Made by a program: the position numbers and the translations under genes. DNA of 64,000 bases, from contig JAJFJA010000057.1 in assembly GCA_021774445.1 (NCBI GenBank), positions 1 through 64,000 on the forward strand, read 5' to 3'. Each line of letters begins with the position of its first letter. The stretch's first letter is position 1. Positions 7,139-15,512 of the stretch are shown here, one piece after another. Source of the DNA: Alphaproteobacteria bacterium. GTDB lineage: Bacteria; Pseudomonadota; Alphaproteobacteria; UBA6615. Under the pieces are notes generated by a model, which did no database searches, had not been told where the DNA came from, and was given only the letters and a program-made list of their open reading frames with translations.

Positions 7139-7920
7139 GGTTCTTCCAGTGTGGCGACGATCTCGCCCGCGCTTGCCGCCGCATCGAGGGCGGGCCAGGC
7201 GTCCTCGGACAGCGGTTCGAACACCACCTCGTCGCCGGGCTCGAACAGAAACACCGGGCTGCGCCCGGGCATGCAGGCGCGGACCGGCGTGCGGCCGATG
7301 AGCTGCCAACCGCTCGGCGCGGCAAGGCTGCCGATCGCGCTCTGCGCCCCACCGATCGAGATCGACCGGTCCGGGACGGACGACCGCGGCTCGCGGCGGC
7401 GCGGGGTCGCCAGCCGCGGGTCGAGCCCGCCGAGATAGGCAAACCCCGGCATGAACCCGATCATGTAGACAGTGTAGAGCGACTGTACATGCGCCTGCAC
7501 GAAGTCGGCTGGCCGCATGCCGCGATCCGTGGCCAGCGCCGCCAGGTCGACGCCGAAGGCGCCGCCATAGACCACCGGAACCCGCCAGCGCCGGCGCGAC
7601 ATTGTCTGCGCATGCGTCCGCCGGGCGAGGCGGCGCAGCGTGTCGCAAAGCGCCGGGAAATCGACCATCGTCGCATCGACGTGCACCAGCAGGGAGCGGT
7701 AGGTCGGCACCGTCTCGAGAACGCCCGGCAGTGCGAGATCGCAGAGCGCCGCATCCAGTGCCACGACCCGGGCGTTGAGTCCCGGGTCGATGTGGTCCCC
7801 GAAGTCGACCGAGATCGCGCTATCGCCGCATGCCAACAGGCGTGGCTCCGCAGGGCCCGGCCGGGCCGCGGGGTCGGGCGCGCCGGCGGCCGGCGGCTCA
7901 GGTCCTTGCGACACCGTCAC
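7135..7920 (-). CDS. pxpB: 5-oxoprolinase subunit B (AHS1 type)
   Basis: About 261 aa of AHS1/KipI-type carboxyltransferase domain: RLLACGDSAISVDFGD, the VPVVYGGAFGVDL segment, and MIGFMPGFAYLGGLDPRLATPRR with the conserved Pro-Gly-Phe motif. No ATG is available; GTG at 7920 or 7914 or TTG at 7950 are the choices, all overlapping the end of the dehydrogenase gene. GTG 7920 is chosen tentatively. The N-terminal 25-30 residues are a Pro/Ala-rich extension not typical of the family. It is coupled to pxpC. Confidence 0.88.
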   Translation of the reverse strand: MTVSQGPEPPAAGAPDPAARPGPAEPRLLACGDSAISVDFGDHIDPGLNARVVALDAALCDLALPGVLETVPTYRSLLVHVDATMVDFPALCDTLRRLARRTHAQTMSRRRWRVPVVYGGAFGVDLAALATDRGMRPADFVQAHVQSLYTVYMIGFMPGFAYLGGLDPRLATPRRREPRSSVPDRSISIGGAQSAIGSLAAPSGWQLIGRTPVRACMPGRSPVFLFEPGDEVVFEPLSEDAWPALDAAASAGEIVATLEEP

Positions 7921-8830
7921 CAACGAGGGCCTCGATGACCTTTTCGGCAACGGCCAGAGCCGTCCGCTCCATCGCCTCGATCGCCGCCCCGCCGATGTGC
8001 GGCGTCAGCAGCAGGCGCGGGCAGGTCATCAGCGGACTGTCCGGCGGCAAGGGTTCGGCGCGAAAGACGTCGAGGGCCGCGGCCCCGAGCTTGTTGGAGC
8101 GCAGCGCCGCGACGAGCGCGTCCTCGTCGATGAGGGCGCCGCGGGCGGTGTTGACGAGGATGGCGCCGGGCCTGAGCCGCGACAGCCGCGCCGCGTCGAA
8201 AAGCACACCATCCGCGGGCAACGTGTGCAGCGAAACGACATCGGAGCCGGCGCAGAGTGCGTCGAGATCGTCCGCCCGGCAGACGCCATCGCGCGCCATC
8301 TCTTCGACCCCGGCAAAGCGGGAGACGGCGCAAACCTCCATTCCGAGGGCGCCCGCGAACCGGGCGACGCGGCGGGCAATCCGGCCGTAGCCGACCAGCC
8401 CCAGCGCACGGCCGGCAAGCTCGACCGTGGTCTGCCGATACCGCATCGCGAAATCCCCGTCGCGCACGGCGCGATCCGCCGCCGGGATCGCTTTCGCACA
8501 GGCGAGGATCAGCGCCAGGGTGTGCTCCGCCACCGCCTGCGTATTGGTTCCCGGCGTGCTCACCACGGCGATGCCGCGGCGCGCGGCCGCTTCCGTGTCG
8601 ATGGCGTCCATGCCGGTCCCGTGGCTGGCGATAACGGCCAGGCGGGGTGATGCCGCGATCTCCGCCGCCGAAAAACCATGGTTGCGCGTGATCACCGCGC
8701 GCGCGGTCGAGAGCGGCCCACGCAGCCCGTCCAGCCGCGGATCCTCTGCCACATGCACCGTTAGACCGGCCTCGCGCAGTCTCCGGATACCGGCCTCGGC
8801 GATTGGCTGAACCACGACGCAGTCACTCAT
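7898..8830 (-). CDS. D-2-hydroxyacid dehydrogenase family protein
   Basis: 310 aa. The NAD-binding core is seen as LGLVGYGRIARRVARFAGALG, with the substrate-side HGTGMDAID, NTARGALIDEDAL, and catalytic residues Arg (TARG), Glu (FRAEPLP) and His (LTPHIGG). It reduces 2-oxoacids or oxidises D-2-hydroxyacids with NAD(P)H; the substrate is not evident. The start is the ATG at 8830, overlapping the upstream M20 stop as ATGA. It lies in the minus-strand operon with pxpB and pxpC, so it probably acts on a product of the same catabolic route. Confidence 0.87.
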   Translation of the reverse strand: MSDCVVVQPIAEAGIRRLREAGLTVHVAEDPRLDGLRGPLSTARAVITRNHGFSAAEIAASPRLAVIASHGTGMDAIDTEAAARRGIAVVSTPGTNTQAVAEHTLALILACAKAIPAADRAVRDGDFAMRYRQTTVELAGRALGLVGYGRIARRVARFAGALGMEVCAVSRFAGVEEMARDGVCRADDLDALCAGSDVVSLHTLPADGVLFDAARLSRLRPGAILVNTARGALIDEDALVAALRSNKLGAAALDVFRAEPLPPDSPLMTCPRLLLTPHIGGAAIEAMERTALAVAEKVIEALVGDGVART

Positions 8831-10104
8831 TCCCCACAGTCCGGCGGCGATAGGCAAAAGCGCGACAGCACGCGCGCTGCCGCCGCGAAATCACCGATAT
8901 CCATCTCTTCCTCGGGATTATGGCTGCCGTTCGCGTTGCGGACAAACAGCATTCCCGTCGGCACGCCCATCTGGGCGAAGACCGCGGCGTCGTGCCCGGC
9001 GCCGCCCGGCATCCTGATGGCCGGCGATTCGGTCGCCACACTGGCCGTCTCGAGCCCGGCGATGACGGCCGGATGCATCTCGGCCGGGTCGCTTCCGGTC
9101 ATGGCGCCGAGATCGAAGCCGACGCCGTGTGCGGTCTCGATGTCGGCCACCGTCTGCATCAGTTGGACCTGTAGCCGCCGCAGCGTCTCCGGCGACTGAC
9201 TGCGCAGGTCCAAGGAGAAGTCGACCCTTCCGGCGACCTTGCTGAAGGCATGCTCGGCCGGATCGGTCGAGATCTTCCCGAACGTAACCGTCAGGTCGTG
9301 ACCGTTCGCCTCCCAGTCCGACCAGAGGGAATCGAGTGCCGTGATCAGGGCCGCGACGGCGCGCACGGCATCCTTGCGGGCCGCACGCGGCGTGGCGCCG
9401 GAATGCGCGTAGGCGCCATGGCAGCAAGCGTCGCGAAAGCGAAAACTGCCGCGGATCCCGGTGACGATGCCGACCGGCTTCCCCTGCGCGACCAAGGCTG
9501 GACCCTGCTCGATATGGGGCTCGATGAAAACCCCGATGTGCGATGGATCCAGATAGGACTCGTTCCGGCGCAGGCGCCCGGTGTCCCCGCCGGCGGCGTC
9601 GATGGCGGCGCCGAGGCCGGTCCGGTCGTCGGAGCGCCGCACGTCATCGAGCTCTCGCCCGGTGAGCCGCCCGAAGGCGGCGCGGCTGCCGATATACGAC
9701 GCCCCGAACCAGGTGCTTTCCTCGGCGCGGATGGCCATCAGAGTAACGTCTCGCGGCGCCCGCATGCCGGCGCGGCGATAACCGGCGATCACGCTCAGGC
9801 CCATGAGCACCCCCGCCGCGCCGTCGAAGTTGCCCCCGAGGGGAACGGAATCGAGATGGGAACCGATGAAGGTTGCCCGCCCCGGGGTCGTCCCGGCATA
9901 GGTCATATAGAGATTGCAGGCGGCGTCCGTGGCGATGTCGAGGCCCAGCGCTTCCGCTTCGCGACGCACGATGCCGTGCGCGATCTGCTCCCCCTGCCCA
10001 TAAGAGGCCCGCGTGACCCCTTTGCTGTCCCCGGTCCGCCGCTTCAGCTCATCGAAGAGGCGCCGCGCCAGCGCCACATCCGGTTCCGCACCAGGGGCTA
10101 ACAT
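8827..10104 (-). CDS. M20 family carbamoylase/ureidohydrolase-like amidohydrolase
   Basis: 425 aa, matching the hydantoinase/carbamoylase (AtzF/AllC/HyuC-like) branch of M20. Visible are GSHLDSVPLGGNFDGAAGV with the His and bridging Asp, the acidic pair in RAEESTWFG, GVFIEPHIEQGP typical of N-carbamoyl-amino-acid hydrolases, and the final His in NGSHNPEEEMD. Metal ligands look complete. It would release ammonia and CO2 from a carbamoyl or ureido group in the cytoplasm. Follows the GntR gene by 12 bases in the same operon. Confidence 0.88.
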   Translation of the reverse strand: MLAPGAEPDVALARRLFDELKRRTGDSKGVTRASYGQGEQIAHGIVRREAEALGLDIATDAACNLYMTYAGTTPGRATFIGSHLDSVPLGGNFDGAAGVLMGLSVIAGYRRAGMRAPRDVTLMAIRAEESTWFGASYIGSRAAFGRLTGRELDDVRRSDDRTGLGAAIDAAGGDTGRLRRNESYLDPSHIGVFIEPHIEQGPALVAQGKPVGIVTGIRGSFRFRDACCHGAYAHSGATPRAARKDAVRAVAALITALDSLWSDWEANGHDLTVTFGKISTDPAEHAFSKVAGRVDFSLDLRSQSPETLRRLQVQLMQTVADIETAHGVGFDLGAMTGSDPAEMHPAVIAGLETASVATESPAIRMPGGAGHDAAVFAQMGVPTGMLFVRNANGSHNPEEEMDIGDFAAAARVLSRFCLSPPDCGE

Positions 10105-10116
10105 CCAGCGCTCCCG

Positions 10117-10776
10117 TCAGCTGCGCGCGAGACGCGCCAAGATGCTGGCCCGGACGCGCTCGAGATGGAGCGTCATGGCCTTCGCCGCCTCGTCCCCGAG
10201 CCCCGAGCCGAGCGCGCGCGCAATTTCCAGGTGCTCGCGACAGGTATCCTCGAGGCGCTCGGGCACGGTCTTCAGATCAAAGATCTGGGTCTGCCGCCTC
10301 TGCGTCCGGATGATCGCCGACATCTGCTCGTTGCCGACCGCGTCCGAGATCAGGCCGTGCAGGGTTTCGTCGACCGAGCGGACCTCCTCCCGGTCAATCG
10401 CATCTCCTGCGGCCTCCGAGGTCGCCAGGATCGTCTCGAGGCGCGCCTCGACCTGTGCGAGTTCGGAGCGAGGCACGCGCCCGGCCGCGATGCGGGCGGC
10501 CTCGGGCTCCAGCAGCGACCTGATCTGCAGGGCGTCCATGAACTCCTCGACATTCATGTGCCTAATCTGCAGCCCGCGCCCGCCCTGGCGCACCAGCAGC
10601 CTCTCGCTCTCCAGCATCACCAGCGCGTCGCGCACCGGCGTCCGCGACATGCTGAGCAGTTCGGCAAGCCGTCTTTCGTTGACCATGGTGCCCGGCTTCG
10701 CCGCGCCGGCCATGATCAGTTCGAGGATCCGTTCATAGGCCTGGAGCGCAAGTCGTCTGTCGGGCGTGTGCAGCAT
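10117..10776 (-). CDS. GntR family transcriptional regulator, FCD subfamily
   Basis: 219 aa with an N-terminal winged helix (about residues 8-70; the MSRTPVRDALVMLESERLLV helix is diagnostic) and a C-terminal all-helical FCD ligand domain (DETLHGLI and later His residues for a metal site). AAGGGA lies 5 bases before the ATG at 10776; an in-frame GTG upstream at 10887 would overlap the operator. It heads the minus-strand operon and is divergent from an M24/ABC operon. The palindrome TGGTATACCA upstream recurs before pxpA, suggesting it represses the whole region until a small carboxylate effector binds. Confidence 0.88.
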   Translation of the reverse strand: MLHTPDRRLALQAYERILELIMAGAAKPGTMVNERRLAELLSMSRTPVRDALVMLESERLLVRQGGRGLQIRHMNVEEFMDALQIRSLLEPEAARIAAGRVPRSELAQVEARLETILATSEAAGDAIDREEVRSVDETLHGLISDAVGNEQMSAIIRTQRRQTQIFDLKTVPERLEDTCREHLEIARALGSGLGDEAAKAMTLHLERVRASILARLARS

Positions 10777-10876
10777 ATTCCCTTGTTTCTCGCGGCCGAA
10801 TCTCCATTCGACCAGGAACGGATTGTCCTCAGACGTTGGCCCAGCGGGCTGCTGAGGTATTCTGCTGGTTGACTGA

Positions 10877-10886
10877 TGGTATACCA
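10877..10886. promoter_or_regulatory. Putative GntR operator, copy 2
   Basis: The perfect palindrome TGGTATACCA lies in the divergent region between the GntR gene (start 10776) and the M24/ABC operon (start 10952). It is identical to the copy at 5256-5265, with extended identity ATGGTATACCAAG in opposite orientation. Confidence 0.72.
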
Positions 10887-10951
10887 AGCCATAACGTTAT
10901 ATCAATGAAGTGTGCTCACCTCCCGATTTAGGGGGGGCCAGGGGGCGGTCG

Positions 10952-12130
10952 ATGACGATCATTCCGGGTGCGTACCTGCCGTTCTCGCGCGAAGAACTTG
11001 GCGACCGGCAGAAGCGGTTCAAGCGCCGGCTGGCCGAGGCCGGCTTTGACGCGATGCTGGTCTTCGCGCAGGAGAGCCTGTACTGGCTGACCGGCTACGA
11101 CACCGGCGGCTTCGTCTTCTTCCAGTGCGCCGTTGTCACCTCGGATGATCGCCCCATTACCCTGCTGACCCGCCGCCCGGATCTTCTCCAAGCGCAGCAG
11201 ACCAGCACGATTGAGGACATCCGCATCTGGTGGGATGCCGAGGATGCCGACCCGGCGCGCGACCTTAAGGCCATCTTGCAGGAACTCGGGCTCGCCGGCA
11301 GCCGTGTGGCGGTGGAGCTCAACACCCATGGCCTGACCGGGTGGAACCTTTGGCGCCTGCAGCACGCCCTCACCGATTTCTGCACCCTCGACAACGACGA
11401 TCACATGATCCGCCGCCTGCGCCTGGTGAAGTCGCCGGCCGAGCTTGATTATGTCCGCAAGGCCGCGGAGATCCTGGATCTTTCGCTCGAGGCGGTGATT
11501 GCCACCGCCCGCCCCGGCATCCTCGATTCGTCCCTGAAGGCGGAATACCTCCGGGTCGTCCTGGAGAACGGCGGCGACATGCCGCCCAACGCGCCGCTGT
11601 TCAACTCCGGCGAACGGGCCGTCTACGGCCGCGGCGTGTCCGGGCCGCGGCGGATCGAGGCGAACGACCAGATTCTGGTCGAATACCCGGTGGCCTATCG
11701 GCGCTACAACGTCAAGACCGAGTGGATGATCCTGTTCGGTGAACCCGCGGCGGCGCAGCTGCGCATGTATGATGCGGCGCGCCAGACCCTGGACGCCATG
11801 ACCGAGATCGCGCGGCCCGGCACGACCCTGGGGGAAATCTTCGACGTCCATGCGCGCGGGCTCGATGCGGCGGGCTATAGGGCCCACCGCTACGGCGCTA
11901 CGGGATATTCCGTGGGCTGCACTTTCTCTCCGACCAGCATGGATGTGCCGCCGATGATCTACGCCGGCAATCCCACCGAATGCCAGCCGGGCATGACCCT
12001 ATTCTACCACGTCATGATGGGCGACAGCGACACCGGCTATGGGATGGGTGTGGGGCATACCTTGCTCGTCACCGACGGCGCGCCGGAGGTACTCACGAGC
12101 TTGCCGGACAACCTGACCATCGTTCGATAA
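10952..12130 (+). CDS. Creatinase/ectoine-hydrolase-like M24 family protein
   Basis: 392 aa with the two-domain creatinase architecture. All canonical M24 metal ligands appear lost: NDQILVEYPVAYRR replaces the DxG segment, YSVGCTFSP stands at the His region, and LFYHVMM and GMGVGHTLL replace the two Glu motifs. As in creatinase, a metal-free C-N hydrolase is the best guess. The start is the ATG at 10952; GGGGGCGG is upstream. It is the first gene of the plus-strand operon leading to the peptide-type ABC importer and is paralogous to the gene at 3317-4447 in the same regulon. Confidence 0.75.
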   Translation: MTIIPGAYLPFSREELGDRQKRFKRRLAEAGFDAMLVFAQESLYWLTGYDTGGFVFFQCAVVTSDDRPITLLTRRPDLLQAQQTSTIEDIRIWWDAEDADPARDLKAILQELGLAGSRVAVELNTHGLTGWNLWRLQHALTDFCTLDNDDHMIRRLRLVKSPAELDYVRKAAEILDLSLEAVIATARPGILDSSLKAEYLRVVLENGGDMPPNAPLFNSGERAVYGRGVSGPRRIEANDQILVEYPVAYRRYNVKTEWMILFGEPAAAQLRMYDAARQTLDAMTEIARPGTTLGEIFDVHARGLDAAGYRAHRYGATGYSVGCTFSPTSMDVPPMIYAGNPTECQPGMTLFYHVMMGDSDTGYGMGVGHTLLVTDGAPEVLTSLPDNLTIVR

Positions 12131-12206
12131 GATGGGTAACCAACGAAAAAACTCAGCAATGCGGCGGCCATCCATCGGCTCCGCGCTCACAAAAGGAGGA
12201 GCAACT

Positions 12207-13736
12207 ATGATCAATCTGGCGCCCACACGCCGCGCCGTGATTCTTGGACTGGCAATCGCCTTCGTCATTCCTGGATTGAGCTTCGCGCAATCCCCAAAAC
12301 ACGGCGGAACCCTCAAGATTAGCCACTCGACCCGCATTGCCACGCTCAATGTGCTGCAGCTCTCTGGTCCGGCGGAATACCCGTCAGTGGACATGCTGTA
12401 TTCCGGCCTGACCCGCATCGGCCCGGACAATTCCCCGACGCCGGACCTCGCGATGGATTGGGTCGGCGCTGAAGACGGGACGGTGTTCACCTTCAATCTG
12501 CGGTCCGGTGTGACCTTCCATGATGGCACCCCGTTCACCGCCGACGACGTTGTCGCGACCTTCGAAGCCATCCTCAAACCCGAGACCAGTTCGCCGGCGC
12601 GATCGGTCGTGGACATGATCGAGAGCGTGGAAGCGGTCGATCCGCTGACCGTGCGGTTCAATCTATCCATATCCTATGCCGATTTCCCGACCGCTGTGGC
12701 GCATGCGAATGCGCGCATCGTGTCGGCCAAGGCGCTGGCCGGGCCGCTGTCGGATCTCGACACCAAGCCGAACGGAACCGGGCCGTTCAAGTTGGAGACT
12801 TACGACAGCGCCCGGGTGGTACGGTTCGTGAAAAACGAAAACTACTTCATCGAGGGCAAGCCTTATCTCGACGCCGTCGAGATGCACCTGTTTCCCGACC
12901 TCGCGGCGGAGACGGTAAATTACCTGTCGGGCGCCGTGGACGTAATGCTGAACGTGCAGCAGGCCGACTACGAACGGATCGCCTCGGCGCCGGGCAGCAA
13001 CGCGCTGCGGGTCCCGTCCGGCCGCTTCGTCAACGTCGTGATGCGTCAGGATCAGCCACCGTTCGACGACGTTCGTGTGCGCAAGGCGCTGGCGATGTCT
13101 GTCGACAGGCAGACGCTCGTTGACATCGTTCTCGAAGGACTCGGGCGTCCCGCGAATGACAATATCCTGTCGTCCGAGTATCGCTACACCATCGACTCGC
13201 CGGAAATCCCCTATGACCCGGCTGCCGCCAAGGCGCTGCTCGCCGAGGCCGGGCATCCCGACGGCATCAAGATCAAGCTCGTCGCCTCCAACCGTCCGGC
13301 GATCCGTGCCCAGGTTGCCATCGCCATCAAGCAGATGGCGTTGCCGGCAGGCTTCGACATTGAGGTCGAAACCATGCCCCACGACACCTACCTCGCCAAT
13401 GTGTGGCGGAAGGGCAATTTCTACATGGCCTATTGGGGTATGCAGCCCACCGAGGACGGCGCTTTCACGCTGCTCTTGACCTCCGATGCCGCGTTCGAAG
13501 ACACCGCTTGGAACAGCGCGGAGTTCGACGCACTTGTGGCCAAGGGCCGCAGTTCGCTCGACGAGGCGGAACGGGCGCGGTTATATGCCGAGGCACAGGA
13601 GCTGATCTTGCGCGATGCGCCGTACATCATCCCGTTCTTCCAGGACGTGCTGACGGCAAGTCGGGACAACGTGCAGGGCTGGACCGTTCATCCACTGAGT
13701 CGCGTCTTCTACATCGAAAACGTGTGGCTCAACTGA
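12207..13736 (+). CDS. Peptide/nickel-type ABC transporter substrate-binding protein (SBP family 5)
   Basis: 509 aa with a Sec signal peptide (residues 1-27, cut near SFA-QS) and the SBP_bac_5 pattern: GGTLKI near the mature start, FHDGTPFTADDVVATFEAI, and a late NVQGWTVHPLSR. It binds the imported compound in the periplasm. The Shine-Dalgarno AAAGGAGGAGCAACT decides the ATG at 12207 over an upstream in-frame ATG. The following permeases and fused ATPase complete the importer. The context suggests a small amide or peptide rather than long peptides. Confidence 0.9.
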   Translation: MINLAPTRRAVILGLAIAFVIPGLSFAQSPKHGGTLKISHSTRIATLNVLQLSGPAEYPSVDMLYSGLTRIGPDNSPTPDLAMDWVGAEDGTVFTFNLRSGVTFHDGTPFTADDVVATFEAILKPETSSPARSVVDMIESVEAVDPLTVRFNLSISYADFPTAVAHANARIVSAKALAGPLSDLDTKPNGTGPFKLETYDSARVVRFVKNENYFIEGKPYLDAVEMHLFPDLAAETVNYLSGAVDVMLNVQQADYERIASAPGSNALRVPSGRFVNVVMRQDQPPFDDVRVRKALAMSVDRQTLVDIVLEGLGRPANDNILSSEYRYTIDSPEIPYDPAAAKALLAEAGHPDGIKIKLVASNRPAIRAQVAIAIKQMALPAGFDIEVETMPHDTYLANVWRKGNFYMAYWGMQPTEDGAFTLLLTSDAAFEDTAWNSAEFDALVAKGRSSLDEAERARLYAEAQELILRDAPYIIPFFQDVLTASRDNVQGWTVHPLSRVFYIENVWLN

Positions 13737-13746
13737 GGCTGACCAT

Positions 13747-14697
13747 TTGAGTCCGAGTTATCTGGCCAGGCGTCTCTCGGCCGTCCTGCTGGTTCTGTTG
13801 ATCGTCACCTTCGCGGTGTTCGCGATCACCACGATCCTGCCGGGCAATGCAGCGGTGATGATCCTCGGTGAGTATGCCACCGAGGATCAACTCCTGGCCC
13901 TCGAGCAAAGGCTCGGATTGGACAGACCCTGGTACGTCCAATATCTCTCGTGGATCGCCAACATTCTGCAGGGCGACTTCGGGATGTCCCTGCGTCTTTC
14001 GCTCCCGGTGTCGGAGGTCGTCGGCGACGCGTTCTGGAACTCGGCGTCGCTGGCCGTCACCGCCCTGGTGACGGTGACGGTCATCGCCATCCCGATCGGC
14101 ATCCTGGCCGCCCTCAAGCGCGGCACGATCGCCGACTTGGGCATCAGTCTGCTGGCCTATGTCGGCACCGCTTTCCCGGAGTTCGTCACCGCAACGCTGC
14201 TGCTGGTTTTCCTGGCCGGCCCGGCGACCGGCTTCTTTCCGGCCGGCGGTTTTGTCGCGCCGAACGAGAGCTTCGCGGGCTTTGTCTCCCATGTCGTGCT
14301 GCCCGCCGGCACCCTGAGCTTGATCCTGACCGCCCATATCGCCCGCCAGGTTCGCAGCGAGATGCTGGACGTGCTCGGCAGCGATTACATCCGCGCCGCC
14401 CGCCTCAAGGGGCTGCGCGAGCGGACCGTCGTACGGCGGCACGCCCTGCCCAACTCGCTCGCCCCCGCGGTCGCCGTCATCTCTCTCGACATCGGGTATC
14501 TGCTCGGCGGGATCATCGTGGTCGAGGAAATCTTCGCCTGGCCGGGACTCGGGCGGCTCCTCATCTTGGCCCTGGAGAACCGCGACCTGCCGGTCATCCA
14601 AGCGATTACACTGCTGCTGGCAACCGTCTATGCCCTGTCCAATCTGATCTCGGATATCGTGATCGCCGCACTCGATCCCCGCGTCCGCTATGAGTGA
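13747..14697 (+). CDS. ABC transporter permease, DppB type
   Basis: 316 aa with six predicted membrane segments and the BPD_transp_1 EAA loop (RSEMLDVLGSDYIRAARLKG). The C-terminal ALDPRVRYE is typical of DppB permeases. The start is a TTG at 13747, 10 bases after the SBP stop; no ATG fits the conserved N-terminus SYLARRL. Overlaps the next permease by 8 bases. It forms the inner-membrane channel with the DppC-like partner. Confidence 0.9.
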   Translation: MSPSYLARRLSAVLLVLLIVTFAVFAITTILPGNAAVMILGEYATEDQLLALEQRLGLDRPWYVQYLSWIANILQGDFGMSLRLSLPVSEVVGDAFWNSASLAVTALVTVTVIAIPIGILAALKRGTIADLGISLLAYVGTAFPEFVTATLLLVFLAGPATGFFPAGGFVAPNESFAGFVSHVVLPAGTLSLILTAHIARQVRSEMLDVLGSDYIRAARLKGLRERTVVRRHALPNSLAPAVAVISLDIGYLLGGIIVVEEIFAWPGLGRLLILALENRDLPVIQAITLLLATVYALSNLISDIVIAALDPRVRYE

Positions 14698-15508
14698 GCT
14701 CATCCGCACGCCGCCGGGCGCGGTCGGCGCGCTATTGCTCGCGCTGATCATCGTCGCCGTTCTATTCGGCCCGCTGCTCGCCCCCTACGACCCGCAGACC
14801 TTCTACACGACCGTGCGGCTGCAAGGCCCCTCGGCTGATCACTGGCTCGGCACCGATCAGTTCGGACGGGATCTGCTCTCGCGCTTGCTGCACGGGTCAC
14901 GCGCGACCATCGCCTTCGGGCTCGGTGCCACCGGGCTCGGCGTGTGCGCGGGCTCGCTGATCGGGGTCAGCGCCGGGGTCGCCGGCGGTTGGGTGGACAG
15001 CATCATCATGCGCACCCTCGACGGCCTGCTCGCGGTGCCGGACCTGCTATTCACGCTGCTCATCGTGACCATGCTGGGGGGCGGAACGGGCCATGCGATG
15101 CTCGCGGTCGCCGTGGCCTTCACGCCGGGAATGGCCCGCATCGCCCGCAGCTCCGTATTGTCGATCCGGGAGCGGGAATATGTGCTCGCCGCCGTCGCGC
15201 GCGGGGAGTCGCAGGGCTACATCATCCTGCGCGAGGTCATCCCGAACGCGATCGGTCCGATCGTCGTGGAGGCGACGATTCGCGTGTCCTTCGCAATCAT
15301 GATCGGCGCGACTCTCGGCTTCCTGGGGCTCGGCGCGCAGCCACCCAGCACCGAGTGGGGACTGATGGTGGCCGAGGCCCGGCAGTTCATGTTCCGCAGT
15401 CCGTGGGGCGTGGCCGTGCCCGGCCTGGCCATCGCCGTCGCCGCCCTCGGGTTCAACCTGTTCGGGGACGCGCTCCGCGACAGTTTCGATCCACGCCGGC
15501 GCCGATAA
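14690..15508 (+). CDS. ABC transporter permease, DppC type
   Basis: 272 aa with the DppC hallmarks: N-terminal helix then LLAPYDPQ, HWLGTDQFGRDLLSRLLHGSR, an EAA loop (REYVLAAVARGESQ), FLGLGAQPPSTEWG, and the end DALRDSFDPR. It is the second membrane subunit of the importer at 12207-17219. The ATG lies inside the end of the upstream permease gene, implying coupled translation. Confidence 0.92.
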   Translation: MSELIRTPPGAVGALLLALIIVAVLFGPLLAPYDPQTFYTTVRLQGPSADHWLGTDQFGRDLLSRLLHGSRATIAFGLGATGLGVCAGSLIGVSAGVAGGWVDSIIMRTLDGLLAVPDLLFTLLIVTMLGGGTGHAMLAVAVAFTPGMARIARSSVLSIREREYVLAAVARGESQGYIILREVIPNAIGPIVVEATIRVSFAIMIGATLGFLGLGAQPPSTEWGLMVAEARQFMFRSPWGVAVPGLAIAVAALGFNLFGDALRDSFDPRRRR

Positions 15509-15512
15509 GGCC

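Noticed and set aside
6110..7648. 512-aa frame extending PxpC upstream
   Set aside because: The extension overlaps pxpB in another frame and is Arg/Ala-rich shadow. PxpC starts naturally at 7138 with ATGA coupling.
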